This document shows, one piece after another, positions 1 through 7,065 of a stretch of DNA of 21,371 bases. Source of the DNA: CAZBWE01 sp964440735 (GTDB lineage: Bacteria; Planctomycetota; Phycisphaerae; Sedimentisphaerales; Anaerobacaceae); assembly GCA_964440735.1 (NCBI GenBank), contig CAYTTK010000029.1:1-21371 (forward strand). Direction: 5' to 3'. A program made the translations under genes and the position numbers. The notes under the pieces are model-generated. The model was given only the letters and a program-made list of their open reading frames with translations. It was not told the DNA's origin and did not search any database. Position 1 is the stretch's first letter; every line of letters starts with the position of its first letter.

Positions 1-8
1 ACCATAAA

Positions 9-551
9 TTAAACTTTCTCAATCTGCCAATACTCTATATCCAGTGGTGTACTTCGGCCGAATATCGTAACAATCACCTTCACAATCCCTCGCTCAGAGT
101 CAATCTCATCAACCACGCCTTCAAAGTTCTCAAAAGCACCTTCCCGAATTTTTATCATATCGCCTTTGTTAAACTCGACTTTGATACTCGGCGCCTCTTC
201 AGGCTTCTCCGACTCTAAAAGCATCTTTGCCACATCTGTATCCTTCATTGGAGTAGGAATTCCTTCTGTGCCTATAAAATCACCAACACCCGAGGTCCCT
301 TTAATCAAAAACCATGCCTTCTCTTGGACCTTGCCATCATCAGCCGTCCCCATCTCCATAAAAACATAGCCAGGATACAGTTTGCGCTTGTGAATCGTTT
401 GCTTGCTGCCCCGGATGCGCCTAATCCGCTCAACAGGAACCTCTATCTTGCCAATAACATCAGTTAAGCCCTCAGCTTTGACTTTTTCTGTAAGGGTTTC
501 CTTAACCTGCAATTCTTTATTTGCCGCAACTCTTAAAACATACCACTTCAT
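9..551 (-). CDS. nusG: Transcription termination/antitermination factor NusG
   Basis: NusG binds RNA polymerase through its N-terminal NGN domain and links it to ribosomes or Rho through a C-terminal KOW domain. The 180-residue product has both: the start MKWYVLRV and the LYPGYVFMEM strand typical of NGN (about residues 1-105), then a KOW domain from about residue 127 (KGDMIKIREGAFENFEGVV) to the end. Length is normal. It follows secE by 39 nt in the conserved secE-nusG order. An ATG on the same strand at 5-3 lies three bases after the stop and could be the start of the next gene, expected to be rplK, but too little is visible to call it. Confidence 0.97.
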   Translation of the reverse strand: MKWYVLRVAANKELQVKETLTEKVKAEGLTDVIGKIEVPVERIRRIRGSKQTIHKRKLYPGYVFMEMGTADDGKVQEKAWFLIKGTSGVGDFIGTEGIPTPMKDTDVAKMLLESEKPEEAPSIKVEFNKGDMIKIREGAFENFEGVVDEIDSERGIVKVIVTIFGRSTPLDIEYWQIEKV

Positions 552-590
552 AATATGTTATCTTGTCTTTCGTAATGATTTTATGTTTTA

Positions 591-974
591 CTATTTGAGT
601 ATCCACGAGAAGCATGTTCTGAAAATAAGGTCAGTAAAACCAAGAACAAAGGCAGTAATGGCGACAACAACAACAACAACAAAAGTAGAGACCACGATTT
701 CGCTTTTCTTCGCCCATGTAACTTTTTTGATTTCCCCCTCAGCAGCAATCAAAAAATCAGCAATTGTAGGTTTATTCATCAAATATAATATCACTACGGC
801 CAAAGCCAGAAATAAACCCGCCGGCACGATAGTTTCTACCCATAACCCAAGTTCGCTTTGCTGCAATTTTTTGTAAATCTGCATACATCCCAATCCGGCA
901 ATCATTATTGCAGCGAAAGTACTACAGAGTCTCGTGTATCTGCCCTGGTTCCGCTTATAAACACCAAAAATCAT
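591..974 (-). CDS. secE: Preprotein translocase subunit SecE
   Basis: SecE is the small membrane subunit that clamps SecY in the protein-export channel. The conserved part is at the C-terminus: amphipathic stretch AEGEIKKVTWAKKSEIV followed by a valine-rich membrane helix. Two further hydrophobic segments precede it (from about CSTFAAIMIAGLG and from VETIVPAGLFLALAVVILYL), giving three predicted helices; such an extended SecE is known in planctomycetes. I chose the ATG at 974 (127 aa) because GAGG lies 9 nt upstream and because a longer reading runs back into tRNA-Trp, which cannot be coding. An in-frame ATG at 989 is the alternative. nusG follows. Confidence 0.92.
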   Translation of the reverse strand: MIFGVYKRNQGRYTRLCSTFAAIMIAGLGCMQIYKKLQQSELGLWVETIVPAGLFLALAVVILYLMNKPTIADFLIAAEGEIKKVTWAKKSEIVVSTFVVVVVVAITAFVLGFTDLIFRTCFSWILK

Positions 975-1073
975 TGTCTCGTCCCTCATATCTCGTAGCC
1001 GATTTGATTCATACGCCACGAGAAGAACCCCAAACGCACCTTTTTGCGTTTGCGAATCCAGATACGACATTAG

Positions 1074-1146
1074 CAGGCCAGGAGGGAATCGAACCCGCAA
1101 CCTTCGGTTTTGGAGACCGACGCTCTGCCAATTGAGCTACTGGCCT
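1074..1146 (-). tRNA. trnW: tRNA-Trp (anticodon CCA)
   Basis: A full cloverleaf reads on the minus strand: acceptor AGGCCAG/CTGGCCT, D arm GCTC/GAGC, anticodon stem TCGGT/ACCGA with loop CTCCAAA (anticodon CCA), T arm with TTCGATT loop, discriminator G. The 3' CCA is not encoded. It sits between rpmG and secE, a position common in bacteria. Confidence 0.97.
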
Positions 1147-1271
1147 ATCTGATTGATTAAACCAAAGAAGGACCCTCAACATCGAATATTTTTCAAACTA
1201 TATATTATTCGCAATTGTTTGAGTCGGCTAAATCCTTGCCTTTCTGCCAACTATCAACCATTGATAATCGA

Positions 1272-1442
1272 CTACTTACGCCGCATCTTATGAACTGTAT
1301 GCTTGCGCTCGGTTTTACAGAACTTTTTTAGTTCTAATTTCGGCGAACCTTCTGCCACGCTAACACTGGTGCGATAGTTTCTTTGGTTACATTGGGTACA
1401 CTCGAGCCAGACATACTCTCTTTTACTTTTCTTTTTAGCCAT
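1272..1442 (-). CDS. rpmG: 50S ribosomal protein L33
   Basis: L33 is a small basic protein of the large ribosomal subunit. The 56-residue product (MAKKKSKREYVWLECTQCNQ...) has the usual length and the closing pattern LKKFCKTERKHTVHK. The zinc-ribbon form has four cysteines in two CxxC pairs; here the first pair (CTQC) is intact but the second is C-K-T-E, so the fourth ligand is missing. The ATG at 1442 is the natural start; an in-frame TTG at 1457 adds only five residues. There is no clear Shine-Dalgarno sequence. It lies between tuf and tRNA-Trp, as usual. Confidence 0.95.
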   Translation of the reverse strand: MAKKKSKREYVWLECTQCNQRNYRTSVSVAEGSPKLELKKFCKTERKHTVHKMRRK

Positions 1443-1581
1443 AAAAACTGTATGCAATAAAAGGCACTTAAAAAAACCAGAAACATCTCCTTAACTTGTT
1501 GATGCCCAATCGGACACACTTCAACGATGCAAGAAAATTTGCTTTTGGCGCTCAATTAGTTCCATAGCTTTTCAGAGATGC

Positions 1582-2811
1582 TTAGGCAATGACCTTTGTT
1601 ACTACACCGGCCCCGACTGTCCGACCGCCTTCGCGGATAGCAAAGCGGAGACCCTCCTCCATAGCAATCGGAGAAATAATCTCCACCTCCATCGCTATAT
1701 TATCACCCGGCATACACATCTCTGCACTTTTGCCTTCCCTACTCATTAATGCATTAACCAAACCAGTAACATCGGTTGTTCTGAAATAAAACTGCGGCTT
1801 GTAACCGGCAAAGAACGGTGTATGTCGACCGCCTTCCTCCTTGGTCAGAACATAAACTTCGGCTTGAAATTTGGTATGCGGAGTAATACTGCCTGGCGCC
1901 GCAATAACCTGTCCTCGTTCCAATTCTTTCTTTTCAACGCCACGCAAAAGCACGCCAATATTATCTCCGGCCTGGCCTTCGTCGAGTGTTTTATTAAACA
2001 TCTCTACGCCGGTAACCACTGTCTTCCGAGTCTCTTTTACAAGCCCCACAATCTCAATCTCCTCACCAACCCGGATTTTACCACGATCAACCCGGCCAGT
2101 GCCCACCGTGCCACGACCTTTAATGCTGAATACGTCCTCAACAGGCATGAGGAATGGCTTATCAATCTCACGAGGTGGTATCGGAATGTAATTGTCCATC
2201 GCTTCAAGTAGTTCGACTATTGGCTTGCAGACAGGGTCATCAACACTCTCCGCCCTCATCGCCTGAATGGCAGAACCGCGAATCAACGGTGTATCATCGC
2301 CCGGGAACTCGTATTTGTTCAGCAGTTCTCTTATCTCCAGTTCGACTAAATCAATCAGTTCAGGGTCATCTACGAGGTCTATCTTATTGAGAAAAACTAC
2401 TATTCTCGGCACGTTAACCTGGCGGGCAAGAAGAATATGCTCGCGAGTCTGTGGCATTGGGCCGTCGGCTGCGCTGACAACCAGGATTGCGCCGTCCATC
2501 TGGGCCGCACCAGTGATCATGTTTTTCACATAGTCCGCATGGCCAGGGCAGTCTATATGGGCGTAGTGACGATTTTCTGTCACGTATTCCACATGAGCTG
2601 TCGAGATTGTCAAAATCTTCGTTGCGTCGCGCCTGCCCTGCGCCTCTGACGCTTTCGCAATTTCATCATAGGACCGAAACTTCGACAATCCCTTAAATTC
2701 CATCACTTTTGTCATCGCGGCCGTTAAGGTTGTCTTGCCATGGTCAACGTGACCAATAGTTCCAACATTAATATGTGGTTTCGTGCGTTCGAATACTGCC
2801 TTCTTAGCCAT
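1582..2811 (-). CDS. tuf: Elongation factor Tu
   Basis: EF-Tu delivers aminoacyl-tRNA to the ribosome as a GTP complex. The 409-residue product starts MAKKAVFERTKPHINVGT and has the P-loop GHVDHGKT (residues 20-27), DCPGHAD with catalytic His91, NKID for guanine recognition, and domains 2 and 3 to the end. The switch I region is unusual: residues 60-69 read RRDATKILTI where most bacteria have KARGITI, with a few extra residues; the switch threonine is kept. Similar RDATK sequences occur in planctomycete EF-Tu. The ATG at 2811 has GGAGG 11 nt upstream; an upstream in-frame start at 2829 is less likely. It is probably co-transcribed with the preceding tRNA-Thr. Confidence 0.98.
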   Translation of the reverse strand: MAKKAVFERTKPHINVGTIGHVDHGKTTLTAAMTKVMEFKGLSKFRSYDEIAKASEAQGRRDATKILTISTAHVEYVTENRHYAHIDCPGHADYVKNMITGAAQMDGAILVVSAADGPMPQTREHILLARQVNVPRIVVFLNKIDLVDDPELIDLVELEIRELLNKYEFPGDDTPLIRGSAIQAMRAESVDDPVCKPIVELLEAMDNYIPIPPREIDKPFLMPVEDVFSIKGRGTVGTGRVDRGKIRVGEEIEIVGLVKETRKTVVTGVEMFNKTLDEGQAGDNIGVLLRGVEKKELERGQVIAAPGSITPHTKFQAEVYVLTKEEGGRHTPFFAGYKPQFYFRTTDVTGLVNALMSREGKSAEMCMPGDNIAMEVEIISPIAMEEGLRFAIREGGRTVGAGVVTKVIA

Positions 2812-2994
2812 CTTAATATAAACCTCCAATGTGCCGAGTTAGCATTTAGATTCTTATTCTTATCCTTAAATACAAATTGCAAACTTTATATAAACTCGAA
2901 GCCAAGATCAACGATACTCAGCGCCAACATTTAGCGCGAGATAAATTTATTTGGCTGCACATATAGACCATCTTGACCTGGCCTTTTTTCATTT

Positions 2995-3067
<73 letters not shown>

Positions 3068-3411
3068 GATACAATACTCATATTTTGCGTCTCTGGCAAT
3101 AGCAGCGAAAATACTTATATCCTTATCCAGACTGGCCTGGACAAACAAACCCCACTCTCCCTTCCTGCCCCCATAGGGACATACACTGGGCACAGGGACT
3201 AATTACAAACACTTGTTTTTAATATAAAATCGATAGTTTACAAGAATAATAGTGAAGATGCAAATACAAAAACAAAAAAAATTTATAAAAAATATAAAAA
3301 AACTAAAATCTTTAGCTTTTCTTATTTTGTCTTCATAAAATCTTATAAAGGAATGTTATAACCGGTACAACATTCTACAAATACACACCCTGATTACAAA
3401 ACAAGTGATGG
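3068..3411. other. 344-bp gene-free stretch between tRNA-Thr and the HEAT-like lipoprotein gene
   Basis: No convincing gene. It should contain the leftward promoter of the tRNA-Thr/tuf cluster, but I found no well-spaced -35/-10 pair at a suitable distance from the tRNA. About 3225-3345 is very AT-rich. A possible terminator hairpin for the gene to the right lies at 3351-3375. Reading frames that overlap the tRNA here are artefacts. Confidence 0.6.
3351..3375 (-). terminator. Possible terminator hairpin after the HEAT-like lipoprotein gene
   Basis: A 7-bp inverted repeat (GAATGTT/AACATTC, 11-nt loop) lies 36 nt past the stop codon and is followed on the minus strand by a U-rich but interrupted tract. 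The stem is AT-rich and the U tract imperfect, so this is a weak call. Confidence 0.35.
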
Positions 3412-5655
3412 TTAATTATCTTGTTTTTTGGGCTTATCCGAGTTATCCGCTTTTCCAATGCGGTCGGTCCAGCCCTTTTTCTTTTCCTCCCATTTTGGTC
3501 TACTCTGGGTCGCCTTAACCTCAACCAGAAGTGTTTTTAACACGGCGTTAGGATCAACCCCGGCAGGCGGATGGCTCAGGTAATTGTCAATCGAGCGTAT
3601 AACAACGCTTTCGGGCCCTAAATCTTTTTCCAGCAAACAATTTTCCAATAATTTGACTGCAAGTTCTACTTTTGGCCATCTCAAATACACATCCAGTAAT
3701 TTAGATAAAATCGCTGCTTTTTCCTCGGTGGTCTTGGCAGCTTCATTCAACCTTCCCAAATAATCTGCCGCCCGCTCAAACTGGTTAAGCTTAATATAAA
3801 TCCCAGCAAACCTTTCTCTAATGTTTTTGAGCATTTCTGGCTTATTTTCACCCACTGCCTTTCGTTCTGCTATTTCAAGAAAAGAGATCTTCTGCTCATC
3901 AGATAAACTAACTTTACTACTTTCGGAGACTAATTTGTCTATCCACTGGTTCATGACATCTGCATCAGAGCCATTGAATATTTTGAGCATCGCCTGCCAG
4001 GCGAGCTCGCTCTCAGTGTTTGAACCTATTTTTTCTGCCAGCCAAATCAGGTCTTCTTTTCCACCTACTTTTCCGGCTAATTCTATTAGTTTCTTTCTGA
4101 CTATAATACTGGGGTCATTAACAAAATCTTTTCTCAACGTTTTTAGTGCTGACGCCATGTCAACATAGACAAGCCCTTCTACGGCCGCTTCACGGACCAG
4201 ATTTGCTGTGTCACTCAGCGCCTCCTCAAACAAAGGATTAAACCGCTTCTTCGATTGAGCGTTGTAAGCGCTCTGGGGGGCACACAAACCCGCCATTGTT
4301 CTAAGTAATTCTCCCCGCAGACCCTCGTCGACCTTGTCTATTTTGTATCTTTCCACAAGCAGGCCGAGATATCTTTCAACCTCAGCAGAGGTTAAACCAT
4401 CCTGCTCAAGCAGTTTTTTCATAACTTCGGCACCTTTCTGAGCTTTTTTCGGCTCTTGCTCAGCAAGGTACCGTACTGTCCATTCGAGGGCTTGCTTTCT
4501 TATCTCGTCGGGAACCTTTACCTTCGGATTTGGTAAAAAGACATAGCCCAGCGCAACGAACAGCTCTATTTTGACCTCCTCATCCTGTTCGACTTCAAGC
4601 TGGGTCAGCAAACGCTGAGCCGAATTCAACTCTCCCATCAAAGACAACAACTTGGCTGTTCTCAGCCGAACGCCCTTGTTCTGGTCTGAAATCAAACCGA
4701 GCAGAATAGTGCCGATTTCATCCGGAAGCTTCGGGTTTGGTCTGGTTCCGACCCGGTCCTGATAAATCTTTTCCAATGCCCACAATTTGATTACTGGTTT
4801 TGAGTCGCTCAATTGTTCCGCCAAAAACTGAGCTTTGGCTGTATCATCAACCTTGGAGTCATATACCTTACCCAGCGCCACGAGATATCTTCCCTGCCAC
4901 AGGTTCAGCTCGATTTGCATCTGGCGTATCTGTGCTTCCTGGCGAATCAACCACTCCCGCAGAAATTCGTCCTTGCCCTTTCGCTCCAACTTAGTTCTGA
5001 TTTGCCTGCGAGTTTCGGCGTCTTTGCCTACCGGTATGCCAATAGACTTCAGGGCTTTCTCTGCATCAGCAGCAACCTGCTCATCAGTATCATCAAGCCG
5101 GTCAATAAGTTTCAATATAGCCCTAATATCCGGCTGAAGTCGTAATACATATATTGCGTTTAACCTCGCTTTGACCGGAAGTAAAGTGTTTGTGACCATC
5201 CCCTCCAAAGGTTCGGATATCTCGTTATAGTCAAAAATCAAGATTGCTTCTGCAGCGAATTTTGCACTTTCCCCAGAATCTGTCTTTAAGATATCAAATA
5301 ATGGCTGGATAAAGTCTTCTTTGTTCTCAACGATTTTCTGCTCTGCTCTGGCCTGACTTAGTGCCTTACATACGGCCACTCGTGCAGGGACGTTCTCGGA
5401 TTGCTTTAGCACTTCAAGCAAAACTTTTCTCGCCAGAGGGTCTTCATTGAACAGCATTACGGTTGCCGCATCGATGCGTATCCGGTCGGTTGAGCCTTTT
5501 AACAAAGCTTCTTTGTTTATTTCCAACTGCCTGGTAAGCTCAGCCTCGGCAACTGTTTTGCCGGGCGCCAATGCGGCCTTGTCTGAACTTACCGGGGGCT
5601 GCCGGCAGCCTATCAACAACAATAAAATTATTACAGACAGCCACTTCACACGCAT
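3412..5655 (-). CDS. Large HEAT-like repeat lipoprotein
   Basis: The product (747 aa) begins with a lipoprotein signal: basic start MRVKWL, hydrophobic VIILLLLIG, then Cys17 as likely lipidation site. The rest is almost wholly helical, with repeated paired-helix units resembling HEAT or ARM repeats, for example VPARVAVCKALSQA, GVRLRTAKLLSLMGEL, LVREAAVEGLVYVD and IIVRKKLIELAGKVG. The last 150 residues look more like TPR units (FERAADYLGRLNEAAKT). No catalytic motif is visible. A scaffold role at the periplasmic face of a membrane is my inference. The ATG at 5655 has AAGG 8 nt upstream and starts exactly before the signal sequence; a TTG at 5673 is the alternative. It has its own predicted promoter. 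Confidence 0.88.
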   Translation of the reverse strand: MRVKWLSVIILLLLIGCRQPPVSSDKAALAPGKTVAEAELTRQLEINKEALLKGSTDRIRIDAATVMLFNEDPLARKVLLEVLKQSENVPARVAVCKALSQARAEQKIVENKEDFIQPLFDILKTDSGESAKFAAEAILIFDYNEISEPLEGMVTNTLLPVKARLNAIYVLRLQPDIRAILKLIDRLDDTDEQVAADAEKALKSIGIPVGKDAETRRQIRTKLERKGKDEFLREWLIRQEAQIRQMQIELNLWQGRYLVALGKVYDSKVDDTAKAQFLAEQLSDSKPVIKLWALEKIYQDRVGTRPNPKLPDEIGTILLGLISDQNKGVRLRTAKLLSLMGELNSAQRLLTQLEVEQDEEVKIELFVALGYVFLPNPKVKVPDEIRKQALEWTVRYLAEQEPKKAQKGAEVMKKLLEQDGLTSAEVERYLGLLVERYKIDKVDEGLRGELLRTMAGLCAPQSAYNAQSKKRFNPLFEEALSDTANLVREAAVEGLVYVDMASALKTLRKDFVNDPSIIVRKKLIELAGKVGGKEDLIWLAEKIGSNTESELAWQAMLKIFNGSDADVMNQWIDKLVSESSKVSLSDEQKISFLEIAERKAVGENKPEMLKNIRERFAGIYIKLNQFERAADYLGRLNEAAKTTEEKAAILSKLLDVYLRWPKVELAVKLLENCLLEKDLGPESVVIRSIDNYLSHPPAGVDPNAVLKTLLVEVKATQSRPKWEEKKKGWTDRIGKADNSDKPKKQDN

Positions 5656-5756
5656 TTTGATGACCTTATACAAAGCTGTGTTTGCCTTTCTCCACGGATC
5701 ACGACAAACACTTCAGCCGTCTAATTTCAACAGAACCTGCCAATATAACTATCGTC

Positions 5757-5785
5757 ATAATAATCCCGAAACCTACCCGAGTCAA
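5757..5785 (-). promoter_or_regulatory. Predicted sigma-70 promoter of the HEAT-like lipoprotein gene
   Basis: On the minus strand a TTGACT -35 (5785-5780) and a TATTAT -10 (5762-5757) are separated by exactly 17 nt, just past the stop of the recombinase gene. Transcription would start near 5750, about 95 nt before the ATG. Confidence 0.6.
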
Positions 5786-5795
5786 TCCATTTGAT

Positions 5796-6734
5796 TTATG
5801 GTCTTGGGTGGTATTTCTTGTGAATTTTTCGCAATCTTTCCTGGTCAACATGTGTATAAATCTGCGTAGTGGCTATGTCCACATGGCCAAGCATTTCCTG
5901 AACACTTCGTAAATCGGCTCCGCCGGTCAACAGATGTGTCGCAAAGCAATGTCTCAATGTGTGAACCGTCAAATTCTTCGGCATAGCTGCACGTATTGCA
6001 TATTTCTTAACCAATCGCCAGATTTCAATACGACTCATAGGCCTGCCTGTTCGGGAAAGCAGCAAAAAATCACTACTAAACGGCTTTGCTAACTTTGGCC
6101 GTAAGTTCCTAAGGTAATCCATTGTTGCAGCAATAGCGGTCCTGCCAAGCGGGATTATTCGCTCTCTGTTACCCTTGCCAAGGCAGCGAAGGTAACCGAT
6201 TTCAAAATTCAAATCTAATACCCTCAACCCTGCAACCTCACTGGCTCGTATCCCCGTGGCATAGAGCAATTCGAGCATTGCTTTATCACGAAGGTAAAAG
6301 TGTTCGGCGGCATCCGGGGCATCCAAAAGATTGATAACCTGCTGTTTGCTGCAAACTATAGGGAGTCTCTGCCAGAGCTTCGGGCCTTCGAGGATTGCGG
6401 TAAAGTCGTCGTGGACCCGGCCGGTAAGTTTGGCAAATCGCAGAAACATTCTTATAGCGACAAGGCATCGCTTAACGGAGCTTTCGGATTTGTTTTCAAT
6501 TGTCAGGATTCGCAGATATTTCTGGATATGGACCGGCTTTATCTGCTCCAGCTGGCTGATTCTATTGGCCTTGCAGTATTTCAAAAAGCTCTTCAGGTCA
6601 CGACCGTAAGCCAAAACAGTATTGTTGGATAACCCAGCTTCGACAGTAAGATAATCGAGAAATTCCCTGACGCTCTGCCCTATAGGTAAAGCCGCTATCT
6701 CTTCGTTAACAGTCTGTATCTGCGTCGAGGGCAT
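5796..6734 (-). CDS. Tyrosine recombinase, XerC/XerD family
   Basis: Site-specific recombinase that cuts and rejoins DNA through a tyrosine; Xer proteins resolve chromosome dimers at dif. The 312-residue product has an N-terminal SAM-like DNA-binding domain (VREFLDYLTVEAGLSNNTV, from about residue 22) and a full catalytic domain: Arg163 (GIRASEV), Lys187 (GKGNRER), His258 and Arg261 (HTLRHCFATH), His284 (GHVDIATTQ) and Tyr293. Length and layout fit XerD-like chromosomal enzymes. It lacks the extra helix of integron integrases. The start is uncertain: the ATG at 6734 has no good Shine-Dalgarno sequence, while an in-frame TTG at 6791 has AAAAGGA close upstream. I cannot tell XerC from XerD. Confidence 0.9.
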   Translation of the reverse strand: MPSTQIQTVNEEIAALPIGQSVREFLDYLTVEAGLSNNTVLAYGRDLKSFLKYCKANRISQLEQIKPVHIQKYLRILTIENKSESSVKRCLVAIRMFLRFAKLTGRVHDDFTAILEGPKLWQRLPIVCSKQQVINLLDAPDAAEHFYLRDKAMLELLYATGIRASEVAGLRVLDLNFEIGYLRCLGKGNRERIIPLGRTAIAATMDYLRNLRPKLAKPFSSDFLLLSRTGRPMSRIEIWRLVKKYAIRAAMPKNLTVHTLRHCFATHLLTGGADLRSVQEMLGHVDIATTQIYTHVDQERLRKIHKKYHPRP

Positions 6735-6846
6735 TAAAATAGTCCGAAGGATAACATTTTGGTCTTCCTTAACAAAATGAAAAAACGGCAAATCCTTTTA
6801 TGCCTGTGATAATATCCATATCGGCGTTATAACAAGCTAATCTTTA

Positions 6847-6940
6847 CCCCGTTGGAGATTCCTCCTTGTTGTTTTATACGCTGGATACGCTTGTAAAAAA
6901 TCCACCTATGCCTGATATTCATACAGAACTTCTAACGGGG
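6847..6940. mobile_element. Candidate miniature inverted-repeat element, copy 1
   Basis: A 94-bp segment starts CCCCGTTGGAGA and ends TTCTAACGGGG, imperfect inverted repeats of each other. It is bounded by the direct repeat TTTA on both sides (6843-6846 and 6941-6944), which looks like a 4-bp target duplication. It shares its ends and an internal GCCTGATA (6910-6917) with a second copy at 9444-9502. It holds no open frame. It lies in the 331-bp gap between the recombinase start and the beta-helix gene. Confidence 0.5.
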
Positions 6941-7000
6941 TTTAGTTGCCACCCATACAGCTCCAGACCCGAAAAAAATAGAAATAGAAGCATTTTTCAC

Positions 7001-7030
7001 TTGACCTTATACCACTATATGTGGTAAACA
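7001..7030 (+). promoter_or_regulatory. Predicted promoter with palindromic operator before the beta-helix gene
   Basis: A TTGACC -35 lies at 7001-7006 and a weaker TAAACA -10 at 7025-7030 (18-nt spacing). The spacer is almost filled by the inverted repeat TACCAC-TATAT-GTGGTA (7010-7026), placed where a repressor would block RNA polymerase. I do not recognise the regulator. Confidence 0.5.
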
Positions 7031-7065
7031 ATAGTTAGGCGCGAATATCCAAGGAGAATATTAAA

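Noticed and set aside
1334..1555. 73-codon frame overlapping rpmG
   Set aside because: It lies in another frame over L33, has no family resemblance, and its AAGGAG sits directly against an internal ATG with no spacing.
5657..5786. Short hydrophobic frame on the minus strand (about 28 codons, contains MTIVILAGSVEIRRLKCLS) between the recombinase and the lipoprotein
   Set aside because: No ribosome binding site, a TTG start at best, and it overlaps a well-formed promoter.
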